DNA from: Liquorilactobacillus capillatus DSM 19910
GTDB lineage: Bacteria; Bacillota; Bacilli; Lactobacillales; Lactobacillaceae
Reading direction: 5' to 3'
Assembly (NCBI RefSeq): GCF_001434915.1
Contig: NZ_AZEF01000027.1
Coordinates: forward strand, 238,577-302,576
DNA length: 64,000 bases
The notes under the pieces were generated by a model. It ran no database searches and was not told where the DNA came from. It worked only from the letters and a program-made list of their open reading frames with translations. Shown piece after piece: positions 1-7,324 of this stretch (position 1 is its first letter; each line of letters starts with the position of its first letter). The position numbers and the translations under genes are program-made.

Positions 1-90
1 GTTCACCCTTATCATTTTTTGCTTATAGTTTATTCTAGCATATCTTCTTTTGTTTCTATAGACCCAGCTGCCAGTTATCTAGCCAGCTGA

Positions 91-135
91 AATAAGCGGC
101 TAAGGCTATCATCTTGAGCGCCTTAACCGCTTATT
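91..135 (-). terminator. stem-loop after nusB
   Basis: Near-perfect inverted repeat (AATAAGCGG/CCGCTTATT plus TAAGGC/GCCTTA inner arms) just downstream of the nusB stop. The base run after the stem is not strongly T-rich on the minus strand, so terminator function is inferred. Confidence 0.5.
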
Positions 136-166
136 CATTCATCAGCATGCTAATTAATTCTGCCGC

Positions 167-595
167 TTATTCCAGCTTGCTGCTTTGTTCAGTTATCAAG
201 TTAGATAAAACCCCATTGATGAATCGACGGGACTTCTCATCACTAAATTCCTTTGCTAACTGTAATGCTTCGTTAACCGCAACCTTTGTCGGTACTTCTG
301 CAGCAAATTTTGCTTCGTATACCGCAATCCGTAAAATAAGCAAATCAGTCTTATTAAGACGCTTGATACTCCATTTGCTGCTTAAATGCGCAGTAATCGT
401 TTGATCAAGTTCTTCTTTTTGAGTCATTACCCCTGTGACCAGCGAAGTTAAATACGATGGCATTTCCAGGTCGGCATGTGATTCATCATTTTGAATCTGG
501 GCGTAAAGTTCGTTAATATCTGTTTCTGGATTGCTCTCAACAGCATAAAGTATTTGAAAAGCAATCCGACGAATAGTATGTCTTGTTATACTCAC
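167..595 (-). CDS. nusB: transcription antitermination factor NusB
   Basis: 142-residue NusB, the all-helical RNA-binding protein that with NusE (S10) binds boxA of rRNA leaders and lets RNA polymerase read through terminators. The N-terminus ITRHTIRRIAFQILYAVE and the C-terminal block with AVNEALQLAKEF and RFINGVLSNL are family hallmarks, and the length is normal. It is the last gene of a minus-strand run (Xaa-Pro peptidase, efp, Asp23-like, nusB); its ATG overlaps the end of the Asp23-like gene by one base, suggesting translational coupling. This gene order is common in Firmicutes. Identification by sequence motif and context is firm. Confidence 0.96.
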   Translation of the reverse strand: MSITRHTIRRIAFQILYAVESNPETDINELYAQIQNDESHADLEMPSYLTSLVTGVMTQKEELDQTITAHLSSKWSIKRLNKTDLLILRIAVYEAKFAAEVPTKVAVNEALQLAKEFSDEKSRRFINGVLSNLITEQSSKLE

Positions 596-1023
596 TACTT
601 GTCACCATTTTCTTCAGCAAATAAATCATTGGGGTTGATATCTTGAACATGTTTCTTAGGAACCACACCCTGAACATAGACATCAACTGTTTTCAGTTCT
701 AGTCCTGTCATAAAGAATAATTGCTGTTTCACTTTCTCTTGAATATCTAGTGCAACCTTAGGCACAGAGACACCGTAGTTGAGGAAAACATAGATTTCTA
801 TCCCTAGATTAGCACCGTCCTGTTCTAGCTTAATTCCCTTACCACGACTTTTACGTCCAAACAATTCATTCAGACTATTAGCCAGCGAACCTCGCATAGA
901 ATAGACACCTTTTACTTGATTAGCCGCAATTCCCGCAATAATTTCAATCACCTCGGGTGCAACTTCGATCTGTCCCAGAATGGGTTTTTGACTTGTTAAA
1001 ATAATACTCTTATTCTCAGCCAT
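595..1023 (-). CDS. Asp23/Gls24 family envelope stress protein
   Basis: 142 residues with the Asp23/Gls24 (DUF322) signature: an N-terminal strand region GQIEVAPEVIEIIAGIAANQ followed by a VKGVYSM turn, then a central IEIYVFLNYGVSVPKVA block and a C-terminal VDVYVQGVV strand. The family includes membrane-associated alkaline shock proteins and YqhY-type proteins. The position between efp and nusB matches YqhY, which in Bacilli is linked to acetyl-CoA carboxylase homeostasis; that role is inferred from location. The last ten residues are acidic (FAEENGDK). The start is preceded by AAAGGAGGT. The stop overlaps the nusB start. Confidence 0.88.
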   Translation of the reverse strand: MAENKSIILTSQKPILGQIEVAPEVIEIIAGIAANQVKGVYSMRGSLANSLNELFGRKSRGKGIKLEQDGANLGIEIYVFLNYGVSVPKVALDIQEKVKQQLFFMTGLELKTVDVYVQGVVPKKHVQDINPNDLFAEENGDK

Positions 1024-1045
1024 CCAACAGTACCTCCTTTAAACT

Positions 1046-1603
1046 TTAGGCACGGGAAACATAACTTCCATCTTGTGTATTAATAATCAAAGCATCGCCT
1101 TCATTGACGAAAAATGGTACCTGAACAATCAGCCCAGTTTCCAGTGTTGCTGGTTTTGAACCGCCAGAAGATGTATCACCTTTTATTCCTGGTTCTGTCG
1201 CACTGACAGACAGTTGAACAGTGTTAGGTAATTCGATCCCTAAAGTTTCATTGCCATACATTATAATATTAACCAACATGTTTTCCTTCAGATAATTTAA
1301 TTCACTCTTAATTCTTTCACCGGGCAATTCTAATTGCTCATAAGTTGTTGTATCCATGAAAACATAACTAGCGCCATCGGCATAGAGATACTGCATCTTG
1401 CGGTTGTCAATTTGGGCCCGTTCAACTTTTTCACCCGCACGGAATGTCTTTTCCTGAACCGCACCGGTGCGCAAATTTTTAAGCTTTGAGCGAACAAAAG
1501 CACTGCCCTTTCCCGGTTTAACGTGTTGAAATTCAACCACACGCCAAAGGGCACCATTAACTTCAATGGTCAGCCCATTTTTGAATTCGTTTACTGAAAT
1601 CAT
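1046..1603 (-). CDS. efp: elongation factor P
   Basis: 185-residue EF-P, which binds between the P and E sites of the ribosome and relieves stalling at consecutive prolines. Three beta-barrel domains are visible: an N-terminal KOW-like domain with the tip loop around [10 protein letters not shown] (the Lys in this loop is the residue modified in many bacteria), a middle OB domain, and a C-terminal OB domain ending [16 protein letters not shown] ... VPFFVNEGD. Length is exactly family-typical. The start is supported by GGAGGAAT seven bases upstream. A 120-bp spacer separates it from the upstream peptidase gene. Confidence 0.97.
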   Translation of the reverse strand: MISVNEFKNGLTIEVNGALWRVVEFQHVKPGKGSAFVRSKLKNLRTGAVQEKTFRAGEKVERAQIDNRKMQYLYADGASYVFMDTTTYEQLELPGERIKSELNYLKENMLVNIIMYGNETLGIELPNTVQLSVSATEPGIKGDTSSGGSKPATLETGLIVQVPFFVNEGDALIINTQDGSYVSRA

Positions 1604-1727
1604 GTTATTCCTCCTGCAAATCTCTAAATTATAAATCTCTCTTTATAAGAGAAAAGTCTTAATTGTCTTCTTTCAGCTTAAGTTGATTACAGTTAATAAT
1701 ATCAATAAAAGCCCTTAAAATGCAAGT

Positions 1728-2795
1728 CTATCCTTTCAGCTCATGGTAGTCACGTTCAAAATCTGTGAGTATTTCATGGCCATCTTTCGTAACTAAAATA
1801 TCATCTTCCAGCCGAACACCACCTGTACCTGGAAGATAGATCCCTGGTTCAACTGTCACAACTTGCCCAACTTGCAATTTAGCTGTAAAGCCATTACCAA
1901 TATTAGGCAACTCATGAATCTCCAGGCCAATACCATGCCCCATCCCGTGATTAAAGAAGGCCCCGTAACCGCAGCTCTCAATATACGACCGTCCAATATG
2001 GTCAAGCTCCTGTACAGCTATTCCTGGTTGGATCGCCATCATTGTTCTTCGCTGTGCTTCCAGAACTACTGCATAAATTTCCTTAACCTTAGATGATTGG
2101 GGGCCTATTGCAAAAGTTCGACTAACATCTGTGGTATAACCTTGATAGTAATAGCCAAAATCTAATAATAGTAATTCATTAGATGTTATTTTTCTCGCTG
2201 TAGCTGCAGCATGTGGCTGCGCTGTCTTCTCTCCACCAGCAATAATCGTTGGAAAGGAACTTGCGCTAGCACCATGTTGTCTCATATACCCATCGACCCA
2301 GTTTGCCAAATCAAGTTCTGTGTAACCTGGCTGTACTTTTCTTAACAGCACTTGATAACATTTACCCGCCAGTTTACCCGCTTTTCTTATCTTCTCAATC
2401 TCTATCGGCTCTTTAATCGAACGCAACTCTTCAACAACATCAGCTAGTGGAACAATATCACACATGGCATTTTCATCAAGATAGTCGTACTGACGATATG
2501 ACAATGAATCCTCGAAACCTAATGCCACTAACCGTAATTGTTCTGCCAATTGACATGCTTTTTTCAAGCAATCATGTGTAATAATAGTTTCCCAACCAGT
2601 CAGTTCATCTTGAGCCTGCTGCTCAAAACGGCTGTCCGTCAGCAAGTACCCTGCTTGTTCAGTAATCAGCAGTATTCCAGCATCACCTGTAAAGCCACTG
2701 AGATAGCGGATGTTAACCGGTTTTGTAACCAAGAAGGCGTCCAAACTCATTTGGTCCATTCGAGCCAATAATCTGGTAACACGTTCATTGAGCAT
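1728..2795 (-). CDS. Xaa-Pro dipeptidase/aminopeptidase (M24 family)
   Basis: 355-residue metallopeptidase of family M24B that removes residues before proline. The N-terminal creatinase-like domain (about 1-130) begins NERVTRLLARMDQ and contains RYLSGFTGDAG. The C-terminal pita-bread domain carries the metal ligands in order: LLDFG (Asp), TTDVSRTF (Asp), GMGHGIGLEIHE (His), VEPGIYLPG (Glu) and VRLEDDILVT (Glu). No ligand is missing. The ATG follows GAGGAGAG. In LAB such enzymes serve cytosolic peptide nitrogen use; the efp neighbour is conserved in Bacilli. Which exact substrate class (dipeptide or longer) cannot be seen. Confidence 0.93.
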   Translation of the reverse strand: MLNERVTRLLARMDQMSLDAFLVTKPVNIRYLSGFTGDAGILLITEQAGYLLTDSRFEQQAQDELTGWETIITHDCLKKACQLAEQLRLVALGFEDSLSYRQYDYLDENAMCDIVPLADVVEELRSIKEPIEIEKIRKAGKLAGKCYQVLLRKVQPGYTELDLANWVDGYMRQHGASASSFPTIIAGGEKTAQPHAAATARKITSNELLLLDFGYYYQGYTTDVSRTFAIGPQSSKVKEIYAVVLEAQRRTMMAIQPGIAVQELDHIGRSYIESCGYGAFFNHGMGHGIGLEIHELPNIGNGFTAKLQVGQVVTVEPGIYLPGTGGVRLEDDILVTKDGHEILTDFERDYHELKG

Positions 2796-2829
2796 ACAAA
2801 TCTCTCCTCAAAAAAAGATCCATGGAAAA

Positions 2830-2871
2830 CAAAAAAGACCAATACAAAACAGTTCGTCCCGCATTGGTCTT
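2830..2871 (-). terminator. intrinsic terminator after rpmA
   Basis: Minus-strand stem AAGACCAAT...ATTGGTCTT followed by a T run, directly after the rpmA stop; ends the rplU-prp-rpmA operon. Confidence 0.85.
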
Positions 2872-2889
2872 ATTGTAAAATATCTTTTA

Positions 2890-3171
2890 TTATTCAGCTA
2901 CTGGGTAAACCGACACTTGCTTCTTGTCACGACCCTTACGTTCGAAACGAACAACGCCGCTAACTTTAGCAAACAATGTGTCGTCACCACCCAAACCAAC
3001 GTTTGTACCCGGATAGATACGTGTCCCGCGTTGACGGTAAAGGATGGAACCACCTGTAACAACTTGACCATCAGCACTCTTAGCGCCTAAACGCTTAGAT
3101 TCTGAATCACGGCCGTTAGCTGTGGAACCACCACCCTTTTTATGAGCAAAGAATTGTAAGTTCATTAACAT
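2890..3171 (-). CDS. rpmA: 50S ribosomal protein L27
   Basis: 93-residue L27 with the start placed at the ATG nine bases after GGAGGTG (an ATG four codons upstream lacks a site). The N-terminus reads [14 protein letters not shown]: Firmicutes L27 carries such an extension, which the protease Prp cuts after the FF pair so that the mature chain starts AHKKGG and can reach the peptidyl transferase centre. The body contains [14 protein letters not shown] and the [20 protein letters not shown] segment typical of L27. It is the last gene of rplU-prp-rpmA, ten bases after its own processing enzyme. Confidence 0.97.
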   Translation of the reverse strand: MLMNLQFFAHKKGGGSTANGRDSESKRLGAKSADGQVVTGGSILYRQRGTRIYPGTNVGLGGDDTLFAKVSGVVRFERKGRDKKQVSVYPVAE

Positions 3172-3192
3172 AGTTAAGTGCACCTCCCTAAT

Positions 3193-3516
3193 TCAATTGA
3201 TTATCTTAATATAATTAGCATAGTTTTCAACAATAGCTTGCAAACCAAGTTCGAGATTGGCTAATAGGAGTTGCGCATCATGATTTTGGAACTCATGTTG
3301 GGACAACTTTACACTAAGATAGCCACCCTCCTCTTCATTCGCATCAACCTTGGGCTTTATCTGCACCAGTTTTTTCATTCCGTTGATCGTGCTGATCGTT
3401 AGAACTGAAACAGCCGCACAGACAATATCCTGTCCATATTCACCAGCATCCGCATGCCCTGTTATTTCAAAGCCGGATGTTTGCTGGTTGCTCCTAAAAA
3501 AGCGGACTTTTATCAT
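3193..3516 (-). CDS. prp: ribosomal-processing cysteine protease Prp
   Basis: 107 residues. Prp cleaves the N-terminal extension of L27. The active-site motif is intact: GHADAGEYGQDIVCAAVS, with catalytic His about residue 21 and Cys about residue 33. The remainder matches the small YsxB/Prp fold with a C-terminal helix ending LGLQAIVENY. It sits between rplU and rpmA, the standard arrangement in Bacilli, so enzyme and substrate are translated from one mRNA. Start ATG follows GTGAGG. Confidence 0.95.
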   Translation of the reverse strand: MIKVRFFRSNQQTSGFEITGHADAGEYGQDIVCAAVSVLTISTINGMKKLVQIKPKVDANEEEGGYLSVKLSQHEFQNHDAQLLLANLELGLQAIVENYANYIKIIN

Positions 3517-3541
3517 CTCAAGGCCTCACTTTCGGTAACAA

Positions 3542-3850
3542 CTAGGCATTGATGGCATCAATGACAACCTTTGTATATGGTTGACGATGACCTTGCTTGG
3601 TATGTGAATGTTTCTTTGGCTTATACTTGAAAGTAATAACTTTCTTAGCACGGCCTTGTTTCTCGATAGTTCCTGTAACGGTTGCGCCATCAACGAATGG
3701 TTTACCGATAACAGTCTTATCTCCACCTACTAAAACAACATGATCAAAAGTAACTTTTTCACCTGCATCTGCTGCAAGTTTTTCAACATAGATAGCTTGA
3801 CCAGCCTCTACCTTTAATTGCTTACCGCCTGTTTCAATAATTGCGTACAT
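3542..3850 (-). CDS. rplU: 50S ribosomal protein L21
   Basis: 102 residues, full length. Starts [15 protein letters not shown] and ends in a basic RNA-binding tail with [21 protein letters not shown], both L21 hallmarks. First gene of the operon, preceded by AAGGAGGTG and a conserved leader that probably senses L21 itself. Confidence 0.97.
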   Translation of the reverse strand: MYAIIETGGKQLKVEAGQAIYVEKLAADAGEKVTFDHVVLVGGDKTVIGKPFVDGATVTGTIEKQGRAKKVITFKYKPKKHSHTKQGHRQPYTKVVIDAINA

Positions 3851-3854
3851 TTGT

Positions 3855-3962
3855 GCACCTCCTTAATAATCTTAGACTCGCCGTAATGTAGTGGTACAAA
3901 ATACAATATTTGTACTCTTAAACTTAAAACGTGCGGTTGCAGTTGTGGTTTACACAAATACA
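3855..3962 (-). promoter_or_regulatory. L21 ribosomal-protein leader RNA
   Basis: The roughly 110-nt 5' UTR of rplU contains the conserved pieces AACCGCACG and CGGCGAGTCTAAGATT that mark the Firmicutes L21 leader (Rfam L21_leader family). Such leaders are thought to bind L21 and give autoregulation. Recognised by eye from the conserved segments; no covariance search was made. Confidence 0.65.
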
Positions 3963-3970
3963 ACACTCAA

Positions 3971-3999
3971 ATGATAGCAAAGAATACCTAAATCGTCAA
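3971..3999 (-). promoter_or_regulatory. promoter of rplU-prp-rpmA
   Basis: TTGACG (-35) and TATCAT (-10) with an exact 17-bp spacer, followed by the L21 leader. Confidence 0.8.
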
Positions 4000-4062
4000 T
4001 CTTTTTTAAAAATAACTTTTTAGTAATTCCTTTAAAATATGTTGGTAACTAAGAAGAAGCAT

Positions 4063-4099
4063 AAAAAAAGACGGAACCAAAGTTTCTTTGATCCCGTCC
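4063..4099 (-). terminator. terminator after tRNA-Arg
   Basis: Minus-strand stem GACGGGATCAAAG/CTTTGGTTCCGTC with a three-base AAA loop and a seven-T tail, just downstream of the tRNA. Confidence 0.85.
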
Positions 4100-4113
4100 T
4101 TATCACTACTATA

Positions 4114-4187
4114 TGGCGCGGGAGAGATTCGAACTCTCGACCGTCCGCTTAGAAGGCGGATGCTCTATCCAGCTGAGCTACCGAGCC
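4114..4187 (-). tRNA. tRNA-Arg, anticodon TCT
   Basis: Cloverleaf of 74 nt. The anticodon stem CCGC/GCGG frames loop CTTCTAA, so the anticodon is TCT, reading AGA/AGG. The T-arm GAGAG-TTCGAAT-CTCTC is perfect. CCA is not encoded. The acceptor stem is GGCTCGG against CCGCGCC, leaving a T4:C69 mismatch where a G:C pair would be expected. Confidence 0.95.
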
Positions 4188-4365
4188 ATGAACAACACTC
4201 AGTATTATAGAATAATTCGATACTTGTTGTCAAAACCTTTTTGCAAAAAGTTTTTTATTTTAGTTTTCATTCGAAAGAATAAGCATTATAATTGAAATGT
4301 TTTTGTAACTATGTGACAATAATGTAAATTAAATGTAATATAAAACTAACAAAGGGATGATTTGG

Positions 4366-4503
4366 ATGATACAATTTTTAGCACTTATCGGTATTTTGCT
4401 TCTTGCGGGTATTGTTCAGTTATATGCCAATCAACGCAAAGTTCGCAGTAATTATAAACACTTTAAAAATGAGGTTCCGCAAAATAAGCTTTTAGGTAAG
4501 TAA
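4366..4503 (+). CDS. small single-span membrane protein
   Basis: A 45-residue reading frame: ATG 10 bases after AAAGGG, an N-terminal hydrophobic helix (about residues 3-21, FLALIGILLLAGIVQLY) followed by a basic polar tail (ANQRKVRSNYKHFKNEV). Ends TAA and is followed within 35 bases by a strong plus-strand terminator; TATAAT lies at 4287-4292. So it looks like a complete monocistronic unit on the strand opposite to its neighbours. Function unknown. I did not recognise a family. Confidence 0.7.
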   Translation: MIQFLALIGILLLAGIVQLYANQRKVRSNYKHFKNEVPQNKLLGK

Positions 4504-4537
4504 CAAAGTAACACCAAAAAACTGTTTTAAGTAAGAG

Positions 4538-4563
4538 ACCGTGTCTAAAGACATGGTTTTTTA
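4538..4563 (+). terminator. terminator of small membrane gene
   Basis: ACCGTGTC-TAAA-GACATGGT followed by six T; well placed after the 45-residue ORF. Confidence 0.85.
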
Positions 4564-4630
4564 TTTGTAGAAGTTTTTACTTTCCAGTTTACTACTTCAA
4601 CTCATTACGGACATCTTTCACTAGTACTCT

Positions 4631-4672
4631 AAAAAGAGGCCTGAATCAAGATCTAACTTTTGATCCGGTCTC
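4631..4672 (-). terminator. terminator of the 4.7-7.1 kb operon
   Basis: Minus-strand GAGACCGGATCAA / TTGATTCAGGCCTC arms (two mismatches) then TTTTT. A second perfect-armed repeat (AATCATGGC/GCCATGAT) at 4686-4712 sits right at the end of the last gene. Confidence 0.75.
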
Positions 4673-4713
4673 CTCCGCTTACTTTGAATCATCATGGCAT
4701 TAGCCATGATTCT

Positions 4714-5175
4714 TTAGTTAGTAAATTTTGTAAAATATCTCTCTTCGATCTCCGACGGTGTATACTCCAGCTCGACCAAACCAAACTTAAGCAGCAAATG
4801 CCATGCATGCAAGAATGGTTGATTCTGTCGTTCAAAAAAACTTTTATTTAATTGCTGTTGTAAAATCATAAAAAGCTTAGCTACCGCTTGACTCGCCCAT
4901 TTCTGTTGTAACTGGATCGTCTGCTCATCTGACAGTAGCATTAGATACGTCCATTTTCGTTGATTACCTACCCGACAAAACGCATATAGTACATCACAAT
5001 AATATGTGAGTAATTCATCCCGGGTTTCTTTCTTAGCAGCTGCAGTTGCCATAATTGCTAATGTATTATTTAACTCCAGATACAGCGCTGCAATTTTATC
5101 ATCCTCTGTCAGCCCGGTAGCCAACGAAAATCCCGTATAATGTCGTGCAGCATCAATCATTTCCTTTACGCGCAA
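4714..5175 (-). CDS. uncharacterised protein, third gene of unknown trio
   Basis: About 153 residues, mostly helical by composition, no signal peptide or membrane segment, no motif I recognise. The start is uncertain: the site AAAGGGAG favours TTG at 5175, with an in-frame ATG at 5160 and a TTG at 5184. Begins 23 bases after the middle gene of the trio and ends at two stem-loops, so it closes the operon. Contains a KKETRDELLTYYCDVLYAF helix and an acidic-aromatic C-terminus. Function unknown; cytosolic location inferred. Confidence 0.75.
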   Translation of the reverse strand: MRVKEMIDAARHYTGFSLATGLTEDDKIAALYLELNNTLAIMATAAAKKETRDELLTYYCDVLYAFCRVGNQRKWTYLMLLSDEQTIQLQQKWASQAVAKLFMILQQQLNKSFFERQNQPFLHAWHLLLKFGLVELEYTPSEIEERYFTKFTN

Positions 5176-5198
5176 ATCAAGCAACTCCCTTTCAATTG

Positions 5199-6212
5199 TT
5201 AGTTAAAATACAAAAGATCAGACCTAACTTCTAAGTCAGCTAGATTATCCAGATACCATTCCCTAATAAACTGATACTGAAGTAAAATATCAAACCAAGC
5301 TACTCGACTCTCTCCATCGTTCACCCTAATTATCCACTCAGAAATAGCCGTATGATCAGATCTGCTTTTATCTACCAAGGTCACTATAGTCTGTTTATCT
5401 AAATTCAGGATAGCTTCGTTATCTTCGCCAACTTTCAGCATTCGACCACCATTGGCTGCCATCACAAATAATTGGTCGATAGTACTATGCGGTAATTGTG
5501 GATTTGCTAGTTCGTAAACAGCACTATTGGAAGGATCTAGCAAGTTAAAATCAACATCGAAACCATAATCTTCTTTAAGGTAGCGTCCTAAATTTAACAA
5601 ATAAACTTCAAAACCCTTAATAGCTTCGGGCTCAAGTTCTTTTAAATAGTCAACTAACAATAGTTTGACTACTGAACGGCTGTTAAAACGAACGATATTC
5701 TTTCGAAAATTCAGATAAAAGAGAATTTCACCCGAATTTTTTTCAGTATAATAAGCACCATCAGGTGACCCCTTCTCAAGTTGGAATACAAAGTAACCAT
5801 GTGTATTAATTCCAGGAAACTCGTGATACAACTCGTGATTTCGATCTGAGGACTGTAAAATAACCTGTTCACTGTTATGCAATTCCAGTAGCCGATTTAA
5901 GAAAATCAAATAAAAGTCAGCTCGGCTGTACTGCTGCGGAAAGACTAGGTATGAATTATCTAACTGGTAATTGATTAATTTTTGTGCTGCCGCAAATAAG
6001 GTTTGTGGCTCCCCTGTCTGGACGAGTTGATCTAACAAATGCGTGAAATACAACCCGTTATTTAGACTATCCTTTAATTCTTGGTTGTACGCTAGTAACC
6101 TTCCCGTTGTACTCAAGGTCGCTGCACTTTCACGTATTGCTGGAGAAGGTTTAAGATTATCAATTTCCTTGGGGGTAAAAGTTACTGTTTTTTGTTTATA
6201 ATCTTCAGCCAT
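5199..6212 (-). CDS. uncharacterised protein, second gene of unknown trio
   Basis: 337 residues, soluble, rich in Leu, Asp and aromatic residues, without recognisable motif. The first 30 residues are polar and probably flexible; the rest looks like a mixed alpha/beta fold with several LLxxL helices. The ATG lies inside the final codons of the preceding gene (8-bp overlap, GATGGCTGA), which implies translational coupling and a shared complex or pathway. I do not recognise the family. Confidence 0.78.
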   Translation of the reverse strand: MAEDYKQKTVTFTPKEIDNLKPSPAIRESAATLSTTGRLLAYNQELKDSLNNGLYFTHLLDQLVQTGEPQTLFAAAQKLINYQLDNSYLVFPQQYSRADFYLIFLNRLLELHNSEQVILQSSDRNHELYHEFPGINTHGYFVFQLEKGSPDGAYYTEKNSGEILFYLNFRKNIVRFNSRSVVKLLLVDYLKELEPEAIKGFEVYLLNLGRYLKEDYGFDVDFNLLDPSNSAVYELANPQLPHSTIDQLFVMAANGGRMLKVGEDNEAILNLDKQTIVTLVDKSRSDHTAISEWIIRVNDGESRVAWFDILLQYQFIREWYLDNLADLEVRSDLLYFN

Positions 6213-7098
6213 CGATCTTCACCCGCCCTTTTGTGGCAATCAAATCTGCAATGTAATTGCGGTAAAGTGATTCATTACAAGCGGTAAAGTTCGCAAAACT
6301 ACCAAACTTAGCAACAATACTTTGCTTTTCATAGCCAATCAACGTGTCTTCCTTCGACAATGCTAAAACTTTTTCTTCGCTCTCGCGAATAATCTTGTAT
6401 GCCTGCTGTGCTTTTTCATCTTGATCAGTTAGCAGTGATAAACGTTCTACCAGTTTTTGCTTAGCTTCCTTAGCTTTCGAAGCTTCCCATGGCAAGACTT
6501 TATCTTGTGCTAATTTCTTTAACTGCAAGCGGACCTGTTCTTTTTCTTTATCACGACTATTCTGTGCATCAATTAAAGCCTGCAGTTGATCTGTTTGCTG
6601 TGAGATAGCCGCTATTTTGTCACTGTTAAGCCGCTTTTTCTGTTCTTCGAGTTGGAAGGCCAACTCCAACTTTTTATATTCTGTTTGGTTAAAATCAAAT
6701 TGCACCTTAAGGATATCGAGCGTTCCAAAAAGCCGGCGGTCCCACCAATTTCCAAAATAAAACTGAAACTGTCCCAGACCTATCTGTTCAAAGTAAAAAA
6801 AGGGATAGGTTTCACGGAGATATGCAATTAAATTACCACTAAGATATTGGCTCAGTTTATCTGAAATATCAGCAACGAGCTGTTCATTCCGCTCATCTGA
6901 AGTGCCATGCTTGGCCTGCATAATTTCTTTAGAGTAGCGTTCACCATCAATCAGCTGATAGACTAACCGATCATCTTGCTCCTGGATCGCCGCCGCTAAA
7001 GTTTGCAAGTATCTCGCTTTGTTTGCGACAGCCTTCTTCAATTCTGTTGTCGCGAGTATATGTTCTCTTTGTACTACACCATCCTGTATGTTCGCCAA
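6205..7098 (-). CDS. uncharacterised coiled-coil protein, first gene of unknown trio
   Basis: 297 residues. An N-terminal region (about 1-140) contains a FYFEQIGLGQFQFYFGNWW aromatic patch; residues about 150-250 are charged and heptad-like (LEEQKKRLNSDK, RDKEKEQVRLQLKKLAQ, KAKEAKQKLVERLSLL), predicting a coiled coil; a short C-terminal domain follows. Proteins with such composition are sometimes labelled SbcC-like only because of the coiled coil; there is no Walker motif here, so I reject that name. First gene of the operon, with a promoter at 7236-7265. Confidence 0.78.
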   Translation of the reverse strand: MANIQDGVVQREHILATTELKKAVANKARYLQTLAAAIQEQDDRLVYQLIDGERYSKEIMQAKHGTSDERNEQLVADISDKLSQYLSGNLIAYLRETYPFFYFEQIGLGQFQFYFGNWWDRRLFGTLDILKVQFDFNQTEYKKLELAFQLEEQKKRLNSDKIAAISQQTDQLQALIDAQNSRDKEKEQVRLQLKKLAQDKVLPWEASKAKEAKQKLVERLSLLTDQDEKAQQAYKIIRESEEKVLALSKEDTLIGYEKQSIVAKFGSFANFTACNESLYRNYIADLIATKGRVKIDG

Positions 7099-7235
7099 AT
7101 CTATCTCCCCTTATCAACAACTACCGGTTTAAAAGCCATCTAACAGTCCAAGAGTCACTGGACGGCTCACTTTATATCCAAAAAGCAACAGCAGTTATTT
7201 ATCATTCTAAAATAATTGCACTAATGTATAACATT

Positions 7236-7265
7236 ATTATAGCATTCTCTTCTAAAACAACTCAA
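7236..7265 (-). promoter_or_regulatory. promoter of the unknown trio
   Basis: TTGAGT (-35) and TATAAT (-10), 18-bp spacer, about 140 bp before the first gene. The remaining spacer up to the mvaS stop at 7325 holds nothing else that I can see. Confidence 0.6.
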
Positions 7266-7324
7266 TAATATCGCCGTTTGTCTCTAGAATAACACTGACT
7301 CAGTAGAAATTTATCCAATTAATG

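Noticed and set aside
6205-7098. SbcC-like exonuclease label for the coiled-coil protein
   Set aside because: No Walker A/B or zinc hook; similarity would be due to coiled-coil composition only.
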